A DNA stretch of 64,000 nucleotides. It comes from Halichondria panicea (Eukaryota; Porifera; Demospongiae; Suberitida; Halichondriidae). Location of the stretch: assembly GCF_963675165.1 (NCBI RefSeq), contig NC_087378.1, positions 2,887,525-2,951,524 of the forward strand, given 5' to 3'. Made by a program: the position numbers and the translations under genes. Under the pieces are notes generated by a model that saw nothing but the letters and a program-made list of their open reading frames with translations, was not told the DNA's origin and did no database searches. Shown in pieces: positions 30,701 through 42,900 of the stretch; position 1 is the stretch's first letter; every line of letters begins with the position of its first letter.

Positions 30701-31539
30701 TTGCTTCCAGATGGGAATAAAACATTCTTTTCTTTCTGCACAAAAGAGTTCAGCCTTTTGGCACCACCTCTTTCTGGCCTCGATGGCCTTTCCCCTAATT
30801 TGTCCTGATGGTTTTCCTGGTCTGTAGACTTGTCTAGTCGTGTAGTTGTGTGGCTATCCATTGGAGGGTCAACATTCACTGGCTTTGACTCACCACTCTC
30901 CTCTCTGTTGTGTCCAGGGCTCCTGTGCATGTACAAGCAATAGATAGTGCACATTGCTTTTAGATTTCAAGAAGCAATAATGTAAATCAAAAAGTGAAGG
31001 TGTATTGTCATGATTAACAAGGCTGCCATGAATCTAATAAGCCCTGAAGTTATTTCAGTATCACAGTATGGTACAGTTTACCTGTATCTGTCATGTGCCC
31101 ATTGATCTGATAAGCTGGGCACTCTCTCCCTACCATGGCGCTCGCTCCTCCGACTATATCGAGAACCATCCCCGTCAGATCGCCGCCTCGAAGTGTACGG
31201 AGAATGGGAGCTCCTCCTGCACAAGCACAAAGAACTGCTAATATACGTCTAAATGAAACCAGTTAGCTAAAAGCTGACATAGATGTTGGGGAGGGGGTTG
31301 CTGCGCAGGGCATCCCTACTTGTGTGGTGCATAGTTGCTGGCACCTATTATTAAAAAGTGCATAGCATAAAATTTAATGGTGTGCTCTATAGTGTACAGG
31401 GCTCTGTAATCCATGGCATGACATGTTAAGTCTCAGTGAGACTATAAGAATACAGATAGATCAGCTCTATCTATTATAAGCATAGATCTACGTACCTCCT
31501 TCTTCGTGGTGATCTGCTTCTACTACGTCTCCCTGACAT
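27704..31539 (-). CDS. CASC3: SR-rich protein with Barentsz/CASC3-type (SELOR) motifs
   Basis: Eight exons: 31496-31539, 31082-31216, 30687-30922, 30375-30568, 30147-30238, 28753-28914, 27877-27984, 27704-27797 (1065 nt, 354 aa). N terminus MSGRRSRSRSPRRRR, then Arg/Ser/Asp/Glu-rich text throughout. The exon 4/5 join gives AGYYFEHDDR (about residues 198-207) and exon 7 gives QWKHDLFE (about 300-307). These match the two anchor motifs (FFEHDxRG-like and WEHDKF-like) with which CASC3/Barentsz clasps eIF4A3 in the exon junction complex. A third related piece, DQWAHDRY, sits at 53-59. In CASC3 the motifs are some 30 residues apart; here 97 residues with RD/RS repeats lie between. The C terminus is acidic and hydrophobic (DIDDLLLMDN). 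Another nuclear SR protein with WxHD motifs remains possible. Head-to-head with VAC8. Confidence 0.7.
29028..29235. repeat. TACCGTATAGC-type MITE (Barentsz-like intron 5)
   Basis: Ends taccatatagcgggtaagtt and acgaaaattacccgctatac then ggta; closely related to the copy at 23656. The same intron holds a gcaattagtatccttgccat repeat at about 29520-29600 that recurs at 38288-38370. Confidence 0.85.
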
Positions 31540-31709
31540 GGCTGTTCGACAGATCTCTGGACAGCATTTAACCTGGGTTTTTATCCATCGACCCTTACCA
31601 TAAACATTGATAGATCACGTGCATCCAGCAGAGCTTCAATAAAAAAGTCAAAGATCGACTAGCCATCGCTTTTATATATACTGTACTGTATTGAAGCTGG
31701 TCAGATCCC
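31540..31709. promoter_or_regulatory. divergent intergenic region Barentsz-like / VAC8
   Basis: 170 bp between divergent start codons, the tightest head-to-head pair here; a shared promoter is likely. Confidence 0.5.
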
Positions 31710-34700
31710 ATGGGTGGTTGCATCGGTACCAGCAGAGGGGTCAATAGAGGCAGCCGGATGGTTACCTCTGCCACCACAGAGCCCCTGCTGCGAGACACTG
31801 AGAGAGAGGCAGTCAGTACACTGTTGAGGTACCTAGAGCAAGGTATGGAATTGTATAAAACAGCTATGGGAAGGTTGACTTGGGTGCATAGGCTGTAGTT
31901 TACTACTTATTGTTGTTTCCAAACTGCAGTTGCAACTAGCTCGTAGTTTATAAGCTGTAAATCACCTATTTAATACATCTGTACATATTAAAATGTTGCC
32001 TTACCTAGCTCCTGTTTACTTATTTTCCAGAGGGCAGCACAAGCTCAACCATCAGTGATGATAGGCTGCTCAGTCTGTGTACCCTGGCCTACTCTGAAAA
32101 CATTGACCTGCAGAGATCGGCAGCACTCTGCTTCTCAGAGCTCAGTGAGAGATGTGAGTGAAATGAGAGTGAAATGAAATAGGTTTCCCGAAGTGCTAGT
32201 GAGGGATGCTGTATTTTATGAGCTCAGAGAATACAGTATGCACCCAATGCGCACAGTTATCGGTTAACCCAGTTAGCAAGTAATAAGAGCCTCTCCGATG
32301 AATAAGTACTCCGTTCATTGTGGTAATTATTGTGGTATTAAATCAAGAGGTTTTGTCTCAGCATGCAAGTCCTATTAGCAACTTTACCCCCACACCATTG
32401 GGGTTGCATAATTATATGTAGTCCCTACTACTCTCCATATAGGGACTGGTTTAATAGTGTTGATTGTTTGTATTAAAAGTACTAATTTGGTAAAGCTATA
32501 ATTATACTTAGTACCTGGTGATTTTAGTGAGAGAGATTTAGTGAGAGAGATCTTAATTATGCCTCGAGGCGTAGCCGCACGAGGGATACGGTAAAGCTGA
32601 CTGTGTGTGTGTGTGTGTGTGTGTCTGTGTGTCTGTGTGTGTGTGTGTCTGTTCCAGCTGTAACTGCTCAACGGTTGCAATACGACGAAAACTAACAGCT
32701 TCTATAGGCTTCTAGCCACGTTCTCTTGGATTTTGATTCGTGGATTAGCAAACTAAAGCTTCTTTCTCGAGTTATGGCTAGTTTGACTCACATTGAAGGC
32801 TGTTGCAGTCTCTTCAGAATCTTTCATAGCATCATCTGTCCGCACAAACTTTCTATTCAACATATGAGTTAGCCTTGCACTAAAGCGCTAGCTTTTTGTT
32901 AGCTACAAGACTCAGAAAATACCTGTTAAAACAGCTAGCTAGCAGTAGCCATTTGTGAAATTGATCTCTTTGGACACACCCTTTAATTATTCCTATGGAT
33001 GTAATGCGCATGCGCGCTCATTCCCCAGATCCAGATCCTTCTGGCTGAATCATATTTTTCTTGAGGGCCTGGTAAGCCACAAAACACTACTATAGATAAC
33101 AATATGTATGTACACAAGTCTTTTCTTCTTAAATATTATAATTATACACTGCATGAACTACAGATCCAATTTTCTTCTTTCTTGAGGTCCTGGTATTAAA
33201 GCCACATAATACAACAATAGATGCATGTAATAAGTCTTTTCTTCTCAGTGACTTTATATAGATAAGCTAACTTTATGAAATAATTATGCACTTCCGCTTA
33301 TAATTAATTGAAAACAAAATCTTCTTCTTTGTTGCTTCCTAGATCCTTGAGGTCCTGGTATAAGCAGCCACAAAACACAACAATGATACCATAATTATAC
33401 AATTGCAAGTCAGTTTTAGACAGATTATTTTATACACTTTTTCCTCTTCTATACTTTCTCTTCTATACTTTTGAGCGAAAGCAAATCATGGCGAGAGGCA
33501 TTAGCACAGCGCCAGCTTGAACACTAGTTCTTCCACTTGTTCCACTTGTACACCATCAACTCAATATCTCACTCGTACACACACACACACATGCAGTGAC
33601 AGAACCAATCTCAGAGGGTGTGCTGGAGCCACTAATCAACCTTCTTCTCTCCTCGGACATTGATGTTCAAAAGTCTTCGTCTCTTGCCATCAGCAACATT
33701 GCACTTCATGGACCCCGTGAGTGGTGCACATGTCAAACTTAACTCATGAGTTAGTCTGTATATATAAGGAATAGTTATGCATCAGACGTTAACTAAGGGT
33801 TATGTTGTTTTAGCATCCTGTTTATGATTTATGACACTGTCCAATGAAACCTGGCCATTGACTCCCTATAGTGTACCTCCTATACAATATTCGCACCAGT
33901 TGTTAATTTTACTTCTATAGAATCTGTTCTCTTTGCTAACTGAAGTGTTTCCTTTTTTCACACTAGCTGAGAACAAGGCAGTGCTAGTGGAGGCAGGTGC
34001 TTTACGACCGCTGATTGTCTTGCTCAGCTCTGATTGTCCGGAGGTCCAGTGTAATGCTTGTGGCTGCATCACTACCCTAGCCACTTCTGGTCAGTGCCAT
34101 GCTTTGTTATGTATATGCAACGTGTGTATTTAGTTGTTAGTGGTGTACGTATTAACCATATCAATGTCTGGCATTTTCTTACTTTGACCCTACCTTGACC
34201 CTACCTAAACCCTCCAAACAAATCATCAATATAAGTGATGATGATAATAATAAATTATTATCGTGACTGCTATTGCTTTAGAGAGAAACAAGAGTGAGAT
34301 AGTACGGCAAGGAGCTGTGGGTCCACTGCTCAATCTGACCAAGTCACATGATGGTAGAGTGCAGAGGAATGCAGCTGGAGCATTGCTCAACCTTACTCAC
34401 ATAGGTCAGCCATCACTTACATCAGAACACTTGTGTGTACATTTTTACAACGTACCAGTGCTTTGAGAACAATTTTAGTTAGATTAAAAATTTTACGTGG
34501 ACTTGTGACTTTACGAGCTGCTTTGTTTCGTCCACATTGGTGTAGATTCAAACAGACAGACATTGGTGAGTTCTGGGGCAGTGCCTGTGTTTGTCCATCT
34601 CCTGGAGTCCTCCGATGAGGATGTTCGGTTCTACAGTGCAGCTGCTCTTAGTAACATTGCTGTGCATGGTGAGCGTCTGTGAATAGATATTAATTTGTGT

Positions 34701-37541
34701 GCTTGAGAAGTGTTTGATATGGGAGTGTGCGTAAAGAAATAGAGATTTACGATCGTTCTCTTGTATGTTGATGGTGCACAATGTTGCTTTCTGTTTAGAG
34801 AGCCATAGAAAGGAAATAATGTCTGTCAAGAATGGACGAGTAGTGACCAGTCTTATTTCTTTAATGGAGTCAGAGTCGGAGAAGGTCAGTAGTAGTCTCT
34901 GACACTCCATAGCATTGTCTGAACTGTATCTCACAGGTCAAGTGCCAAGCATGCTTAGCAGTCAGAAACTTGGCTTCTGAAGGTGAGGTATACGTGTACG
35001 TACATATTATATAGTTATGAGCACTGGTGTGCATGTATGTACATGTAGCTGCCTTTATGTTTCCTTTCGTGACGATCATTTTAATCCTCACAATAATATA
35101 ATTGTTCCTTATGTCAACTTTTCGCATACCTAGTCCTTTCCATACCACACCCTACACAGAGGAGAATCAGAAGCTGATTGTAGACTTTGGTGGTCTGGTG
35201 GCCCTCTGTCCGCTGGTTAGAAGTAGCAATGCCGAGACGGTCACAGCTGCGGTGGCGGCCGTGAGAAACCTTTCTATTCACAGGGAAAATGCTGTACGTA
35301 CACTGTACACGAGAATAACAAACAGCATGCAAAAGTACTACATAGTCCTGAATGTTTGTTCAATTTGGATCAGTTTTTCTGAAACACTCTGCAGTAGAAA
35401 GACAATGTTTATTTTCTCTAATAGTAAATGACCAAAAGATACACTTTGGTGTTGTGAATTGTTTACACTGTGATACAAAAAAGCATTGTTATAGAGTTGT
35501 GCACATAGCACTTCTTGAATAACCATAAGCAGCTGGTACATTTTTGTTTGTTGCCCTCAGGAGGTAATAGTGAGCAGTGGTATACTGAAGGACCTTGGCA
35601 CACTAGTATCACAACAGGACCACCCTGAGATACAGTGTCATGCAGCCGGAACTCTCAGAAACCTGGCAGCTGAGGAACAGTCACAAGTAAGTGCTAGTTA
35701 GAATTGCAACATCTTTCCACTTGATCTCCTTTCTAATACATGTGTATTACTCAACCTGTATTCTTTTTAGGCATTAAGTTACGGAGTATGATTGTGTTGG
35801 GAACCATTTTGTGTTTGCCAATTCGAGAGTAAAGTTGTGTTACTATTCCTCCTATTCAGTTACACATTCACTAACACGTTATAATTTTATTTGCAATGTC
35901 ATAATTATTTTATGTACATGTATCCAGGCAATTGTAGCAGCTGGTTGTCTTGTAGGACTGGCTGACCAATTGAGAAACTCACGAAATGTCCCAGAGTTAG
36001 TGCTCTCTGAAGTCAGCGCTGCTTTGGCTGTTCTAGCATCAGATGGTGAGTAAATTTGTCACTCGAACTGTGTTCATTAGCGAGAACACCATCGATGCCC
36101 TTGTCTCTTCATTGTTGTTAGCCGGCCGTAATTATTGGAATTGGTCACCATTGAAAGACCTCTTCTTGTCATAAAAATTAAGATACCAAGACCGTACCCA
36201 ACCTTTATGCCTACTGTCAATGGAATCAATTGTCGGTTTTGCATCATGTTCATTAATTCACAAATGAATTTCAGCCTCTGCTAGACGACAAATCATGGAG
36301 CTGTATGGTGGTAACTTTCACAAGGTCCTCCTGACACTAACGGAGTCCTCATACTCAGAGGTACAGTACAACTGTGCCGGGGTGATCGGCCATCTAGCCA
36401 TTAGTGGTAAGTGACTACAGTATGTTTGAATATCCAACTTAATTGACAAGCATTTGAAGTTGCTGTAAATCCTCCTCACCACACCACTTCAACTACCAGG
36501 CCCACACTACTGCCACTCCCCCATTCCTACGTCCCTGTCTATATATTTGCTCTCCATCCACAAACACACACGTACAGAGGAGTACCACACAGCGCTCTTA
36601 GAAACCCGACCGTCAGCAGTAGACTTCCTTGAGCGCTTCTTAAACGCTGGAGAATCTAGTTTTGTGCACATTGCCCTGTGGATTTTGGCTCAATTCTCTA
36701 ATGGAGGTATACCTATATATTATTACAACCTGCTGGTTGTATTAATTATGTTATATCTGTGTTGGATTAGGGGTCCAACTGGTAGACAATGGTAATACTT
36801 AGACAATGTACGATTTGATGTGAATCCAGACAATGTGCATATATACCGTATATACTTCTTCTAAATAAGGGGCCGCTTTTTAATAATTACGTTTTCGAGG
36901 CTAGTGTATATATGCAAAAAAGAAATAGAAATGTCCAGGTGGTGCTTTATTAGAGAGGGCTTTATATCGAAGAAGTACTGTAGCTTATTATTGTTACACT
37001 CTGCCCCCTCCAGGCAAAAACACACGAGAGGTGCTTCGTCGCTCCAGCCTCTTCTCCATGGTCGAGCAACTCAAGACATCCAGGAACTCAATAGAAGTTA
37101 CACAACTAGCTGAGACTTCGTTCAACAACTTAAAAGTCAGTATTGTTCTTCTCCATACCTACATGTACTAGGAAATACCGTATAGAGGGTATATTTCGAG
37201 GATATAAATGTTCGTGGTTTTCGCGGATTAAGCATGTACCGCGAATCGCATGCATGCATGCTGCAAAAAGGCTGCTATTCTCAAAACCTTTCTAAAGGCA
37301 TTTCCGCGAACATTTCTACCCTCGAAATATACCCGCTATACGGTAGGCTCTCATTCACTAAGTGCATGTTTATTTATAGATTATGGACCCCCTCCCAGTC
37401 TCTATATAGCAGTATTATTCTTTGCAACACCATACAAACGACTGACTGCATGAGAAGGGGCATATTTTTTTTAACTAGCTGTTTACGTCATAAAAATCTC
37501 TTTTGTTGCAGGACTCTCCAGGGACAAGTGTTCTCTCATGA
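31710..37541 (+). CDS. VAC8: VAC8-like armadillo-repeat protein, predicted N-myristoylated
   Basis: Fifteen exons: 31710-31842, 32031-32153, 33597-33716, 33967-34089, 34282-34404, 34546-34668, 34799-34884, 34937-34982, 35160-35293, 35561-35686, 35928-36045, 36275-36406, 36578-36706, 37014-37135, 37512-37541 (1668 nt, 555 aa; yeast Vac8 578). It starts MGGCIG, a myristoylation (Gly2) plus palmitoylation (Cys4) signal as in Vac8. Then come [14 protein letters not shown] and about 12 ARM repeats with Vac8-like signatures in the same order: [93 protein letters not shown]. In yeast Vac8 is a vacuole-membrane scaffold for inheritance, nucleus-vacuole junctions and autophagy; a lysosomal role here is inference. 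Exons 2, 4, 5 and 6 are each exactly 123 nt, one ARM repeat. Confidence 0.9.
32555..33000 (+). repeat. CGAGGT-type repeat, diverged copy (VAC8 intron 2)
   Basis: Keeps the order: CGAGG-type start, (tg)n tract, cttctataggcttctagcca, ttctcgagttatggctagtt, then gcactaaagcgctagctttt. The right end is lost. Confidence 0.65.
33030..33420. repeat. degenerate tandem repeat in VAC8 intron 2
   Basis: Three imperfect units about 130-180 bp long, each with a cttgaggtcctggta-like core followed by gccacaaaacac and, in the first two, a taagtcttttcttctc-like tail. The 1.4-kb intron also holds a diverged CGAGGT repeat at about 32555-33000. Confidence 0.7.
37176..37345. repeat. TACCGTATAG-type MITE (VAC8 last intron)
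   Basis: Ends taccgtatagagggtatatt and cgaaatatacccgctatacg then gta; inner gttcgtggttttcgcggatt. Confidence 0.85.
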
Positions 37542-37797
37542 GTACAATGTACTTGTGTATGATAGATTTTTATCAGTGTGTGTTGTGCTTATGTTTACAC
37601 CATTATTTTTATTTGTGTGTGCCTCAAATTAACAGTTTTGACCATAATTATGATATTGATTCTACATACATGGAAAATGAAAGCACGGTACGTTAGTGAC
37701 AATAAAGTGGTTGTTAACTAATAACACAGAGTGCCGTCTATAAGGAAGCAACACAGTTGAAACGAATAGAGACCACATGCAGAAACTATTATTTTTA

Positions 37798-39694
37798 TCA
37801 GCAATATTTAAGAGCCTCTCTTGTACTCAGGCCAGAGAGGGACTCCCTGTTCTTCTCTACAAATGCTCTCACAGCTGCTCCGTTGGTCCGAGAGTATGTC
37901 CGGAGTGCCCACCCTATAGCCTTCCTGATGAAAAATTCTTTTTCATGTGCTCTGCAAACACACAAGGAGAACAGTCTGTCTTCATCAGTGTCTGCCTTCC
38001 AGTTTAGCTATAATAATTATCAAAAATTAACCAGATACTATAAATGGAACCAGACCATGTAGATTTGTCTGTTCAGACAAAAGTCACATGCATGGCTACA
38101 GTAATTTCATAGATATGCCGTAATTGATGTAATATTGTATGATGTCAAATGCCTCAATCTGCTTGCTATTTTAAGAATAATAGCCTGAGAAACTACAAAT
38201 TGACTTTGCATGGCCTTACTCGTGCAATAAGGGATTAATAGCACTCATAACAAGCACTGGCAAGGTTAATAGCACTCGGCTACGCCTCGTGCAATTAGTA
38301 TCCTTGCCATTGCTTGTTACTCGTTCAGTGCAATATATGCCATCCCATATTGCACTCTTAGCCATACTCCACTTCTGATACTTTAGAACACACAGTCTTG
38401 ATGTCTCAAGCCTTTTTATAAGCGACAGAAAAAAATAATTACAGCAGCGGTAGGCGCTTTTTTTAGGGCCTTAAAAATTATGCTGTTTTGTACCCTCAAA
38501 AATTATACCCGCTAATACTGACGTGGCGTGGCGCTGTAATTACATCAATTACAGTTAACATGGCTGTATAGAGTTCTACCTATAATAATTACATAATACT
38601 GTACAGCAGGGTGTCGTACACGATTTTGAAGTAGAGGGGGAAATAATAGAAGTAACCAGAACATTTTGCAAAAAAAAAAGGTCAACTGTTATTTCAATAC
38701 CCTTGTTAGTATGTAAAATTACCAGCTATGGACACTCACGAGCCATACAACTAGTACATGTACCTGAATGCAAATTTTAGGGGGAGGGGAATTGGAGCTA
38801 GAGGGAGATATCCCCCGGGCCCTGTATGACATCCTGTACAGCTAGTGAAAGCACAATGAACAATAAATTTATACCACAATTATGTCGTACAGCAAAAACT
38901 GCTGCACACAACGTCACCCAACCTGGTGCAATAAGGCAACCCTCCTTAGCCACATATTGTCATGATTAATCCACTGGTCCATCAGCGGTACCCCTAGGGC
39001 AGGCCTCTCCTTCACGAAGTACCCAATCACTGCATGCAGGTAAGAGCATCTTATCACAAATTAATAACAACATAATTGTAAGTTGGAGTCTTATATCAGT
39101 TGTATGATCAGTGCCGATAGAGTAATATACACTCAATATCACACCTTGGTAGGCTAAGTTATCCACTGTATCCCACCAGCTCTTGGACATGATGGACATT
39201 TCGACCTGAGCCACAGCTTCTCTGAAATGGTCATCAGTGATACCAAGCATCTCCTTCCTGAATTGTTGACAAAAATCCGTTCCAAATGCTTGAAACTCCC
39301 TCTCATCTTGCAACCATAGTTCACGAAGAAAAGAAAACAACACCTCACGATCCTTTAGGATCTCTTTGTTCTTGTCAATCACTTCTTTCTGCAGAGTCCG
39401 CCTCTGGGGCGCTTTGATACCGAAGAAATCGAACTGGTTTCGCATATACTTCTTTATCTCTTGGGCATACTTTGCGTAAGTTTCTTGGTTCTCACGAACA
39501 GCTTCAGTGCACGAACATCTGAATTCTTGAACTAGAGTTGAGCCTAAGCTGGCAGTGTACGAAACTCTCGACTCCTCTTGAGAAGGTGTGACAATATCTG
39601 GCTCAGTTGAATTGTGCATATCTTCAGACTGAGATTTATTCTTTATTCCTCTTCCTGCCTTCATAGCTAGTCTTGCTCTTCTTGTCTTTGGCAT
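37798..39694 (-). CDS. DNA alkylation repeat (AlkD-like) protein
   Basis: Three exons: 39145-39694, 38923-39029, 37798-38007 (867 nt, 288 aa). After a basic N terminus (MPKTRRARL, about 90 residues) the fold is the HEAT-like DNA alkylation repeat family: MRNQFDFFGIKAPQRR, LWLQDEREFQAFG, SWWDTVDNLA (residues about 172-181, around the base-excision Asp region of AlkD), WINHDNMWLRRVALLHQ, HEKEFFIRKAIGWALRTYSR, and the terminal LSTREALKYC. Bacterial AlkD removes positively charged alkylated bases; eukaryotic members are little studied, so activity is inference. The last exon is shadowed on the plus strand by two open frames that are not genes. The start at 39694 is chosen for its basic N terminus; the frame stays open upstream to 39850. 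The second intron (38008-38922) is repeat-rich. Tail-to-tail with VAC8 (256 bp). Confidence 0.88.
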
Positions 39695-39994
39695 GATGAT
39701 TCTGAGCCTGATTCTGAGCATTAATTTTGCTGGTACAAAGTACACAACATTCATATTTTGTGGTTTTGCTGTTTTGGGTTTTGGAGTTGCAAGTGCACTG
39801 CAATCCACTGTCCCTCCACTATCTATGGTACAACCAAAGTACAACTGCACTAAATACGGCCTTGAATCGAGGCTACCACTGCACTATCCTGGAAGGGCCG
39901 CTAATTCATACAGTCTGGGGAAATCCCCTACAAGCCTTGCAAGTGTCTACACATAATAGTAATTAGGCCTCTATCCACGTGGCCTGCCAAATAC
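39695..39994. promoter_or_regulatory. divergent intergenic region DNA alkylation repeat gene / REV3L
   Basis: About 300 bp between divergent starts, and both genes are DNA-damage related. A bidirectional promoter would co-express base-damage repair and translesion synthesis; this is inference from arrangement only. Confidence 0.4.
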
Positions 39995-42900
39995 ATGACT
40001 GTAAAAGAGAACAATTTACCTATAACCCAAGAGATGTCCTCTGTGTTGCAAAGCCCTGTACTATCATCCCTCCCACCTTGCCTGTTTAGTTGCCGTATTG
40101 TGAAGATTGATTTCTACCTGACAGCACCAATCAAAGATTTCGACATATGCTACTGTCAATTTCGATCAAATGCCGTTGAGAAAGTTCCGGTAATCCGCAT
40201 ATTTGGTGCCACATCCAGTGGTCAGAAGACTTGTCTCCATATACATGGTGCATTCCCGTACATATACGTACCCTGTGGCACTGCTAATCCAAGTGACGGC
40301 TACCTTCGTCAGCTGTGTGGGAGCATTGATCATGCTCTGCAGATGTCTCTTGGAGCAGGTTCCAAACCTGTGCAACATGTGTTCAAGGCAGTGGTTGTAA
40401 AGGGAATGTGAGTTTCTGTATCTGTCACTCTACTCATTAATGGTAGTATTATTTACACTTCCGCAGTGTATCTGCATGTATAATTGTGCTTATGTGCAGA
40501 CCTTTTTACGGCTACCACAAGACAGAAGAGGTCTTCATCAAGCTGTACCTATACAGCCCCATGCTCATCAAGAGGTGAGCTATATAGTGTAAATGGAGCT
40601 ATAGAAGCAGTTCATTTTTTATTTTTGTGAGGGCAAAATATTATTTTACTGATTTACTACTTTACAGGCTGTCCAACCTGTTGCTGGCTGGGGCGGTGAT
40701 GAACACGTCTTTTCAGCCACACGAAGCACACATTCCCTTCCCTCTACAGTTTTTGATGGACCATAACCTCTATGGAATGAACTACATCCATCTAGCAGCT
40801 GTCAAATTCAGGATTGTTGGCGAAGGTTAGTTGTATATGGAGAGATCCTTCCTTCTATTATTATATTGAAGTGGGAGCTCAGTTTTATAATTGTAGTGGT
40901 TGTATTATTACTTGTTCCCCTGTAGAGTCCACCACTCCTCATCCTTCACAGACTCACTTCTCTCCTCTGTCACCTCAGTCTCCATCCCCACACCTTTCAC
41001 TGCTCTACAATCCTAACCAAACCTACTGGGACACAGAAAACCTCTCCAGGTAAGCTCCCAATGTCTTTCAGTTGACAAGCCTGTAGTTTTTGTATTTCAC
41101 TGTTTCCCATAGTGATATGAGTGTCACCACGCCAAGACAAAGTGTTTGTGAGCTGGAAGTGGATGCTCTAGCTGCTGACATATTGAATAGACATGAGTTA
41201 TCATTGGGTAAGAAATTTTCCATGAATTTTACTCACTGTAAAATTGCTCAACCCTGTGTTTGACGGCAGTAAAGTATAACAGGTGTGTACACACGTTTTA
41301 TCCCTTTGTTCAGTATCTGGTGGGTACCCCGGTCTTAAGGCCATCTGGGAGGAGGAGAGACAGAGGAGAGCAGCACTTGGCATTGATGTCCCTCTCTCAC
41401 CGCCACCATCACCAGGTCAGTTACATGTAACTAACATGTAGTCTTTTTGTGACAACGTGTGGGTAAGACAAGACAGTGTCGATTTTGGTGGGCATAGTTT
41501 TAGATATTAATTCTTCCCCAGTTGGCAAACAGAATCTGTGCCAGTGCAGAGGTTTATACTTACGGCTGCAGTTTCTACATGCATTAGTGGTCGGTCGTAA
41601 GGCTTTACTACGTAGCTAGCAGTATTATCACCTGTGTATAAGGTCATCACTACAGCTGTAAGCATTTCTACTGTACAGTATTAAAGAGACCAAAAATATT
41701 TATATTCTTTTTCAATTCTACAGAAAGAAAAGGACAGACAATCCATCAAGCCGAGGCAAAGTTGAAACTTCGTTTTGAGCAGGTTCTTCATGAAAGGCTA
41801 GGAGAAAGGTACTATAACGCTACATGTTTCATTCAACAGGGTACGGATTTCGTCTCAGGAGGAATTTAAATCTAGACAAAAATCGTTCCAACTAGTACAG
41901 ATTGAGCACTATCTAATGAAATTACCGCTTTTTATTTTCAGTGTCTCCCCTGCTATAGACGATGGTATTCTTCCCACTGACAAGAGCAATGTAATCAACT
42001 GTAGTCAATCATGTGACCCGGATCTACATATTCCCAACCAATCGCGGGGTGGTGACTCATTGGACAAAGCAGCTACAATGCAAGATGAAGATGTGATAGT
42101 GAATACTACTGCTATTGAGCAAAGCATGGAATTAACTCAAAAGTTAACAACCAATTCTATTTGTGAGTTCACATTCTCAAGAAGTACTGCATGTACTGTA
42201 ACAGTGGAACCTCTATACTGGACACATTTGGGGAACAGGTTTTGGCCGGTAGTGGTGATCATAGTTGATTGTCGCCCACGTGACATGCACACATGTAGAC
42301 GACAATCAAAAGTCATGAGTCAATTCCTCCTTCTAGCGAAACTTGGGACTGTACTAAATGCTTCAAGATATGAAAAGACTGCAGAGGCAAGCTGCAGCTA
42401 GATTTTCATAGCTGCGTGCCGATAATGCATAATAATCTCAGCAATAAATGCGGCTAGCCGTTAGGGGTTTATTTTTTAGTGCAGCAAATAATTATTTACA
42501 GCAACTTAATATGTGACCTTCATTTCTAGCTGTATCACAGGAGAGTCATGAGGAGCAATGTCCCAGTTTGCCAATAGAGGCATACTGAAGTTCGTTTTTA
42601 TGTCTGTCTCTTGTGCCTCGTCCCAGGCAACGTTTACAGTGGGACGGAAAAAACAGCCTAGTATCCATTGCATGGGGATAGTGCACATACATACGCTGCA
42701 CATTAGGTAATTGCATGTATACTTCAGTAAAACTAATGTTCAGAGTTTTGTTCTGCTCTCTTCAACTCTACAATAGGATAGTTATGATGTCTTTACTTGG
42801 TTTCCCGCGGGCTCTGGCAACTTGAGGTCCTAGATTCTCTTGCAATGCTGCGAGTATAATTATAGACGTCACAGAACTGCTGTAGGATAAAGATTCTGTG

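Noticed and set aside
33030-33420. Regularly spaced repeats, considered as a CRISPR-like array
   Set aside because: Units are imperfect, of unequal spacing and inside a eukaryotic intron; this is a degenerate tandem repeat.
37757-38062. Two plus-strand open frames with a CPxC-like motif
   Set aside because: They are the antisense shadow of the last exon of the DNA alkylation repeat gene, whose minus-strand reading (HEKEFFIRKAIGWALRTYSR) is unmistakable.
39693-39966. Plus-strand frames between the DNA alkylation repeat gene and REV3L
   Set aside because: They overlap the other gene's 5' part and the probable promoter, with no splice link to REV3L in frame.
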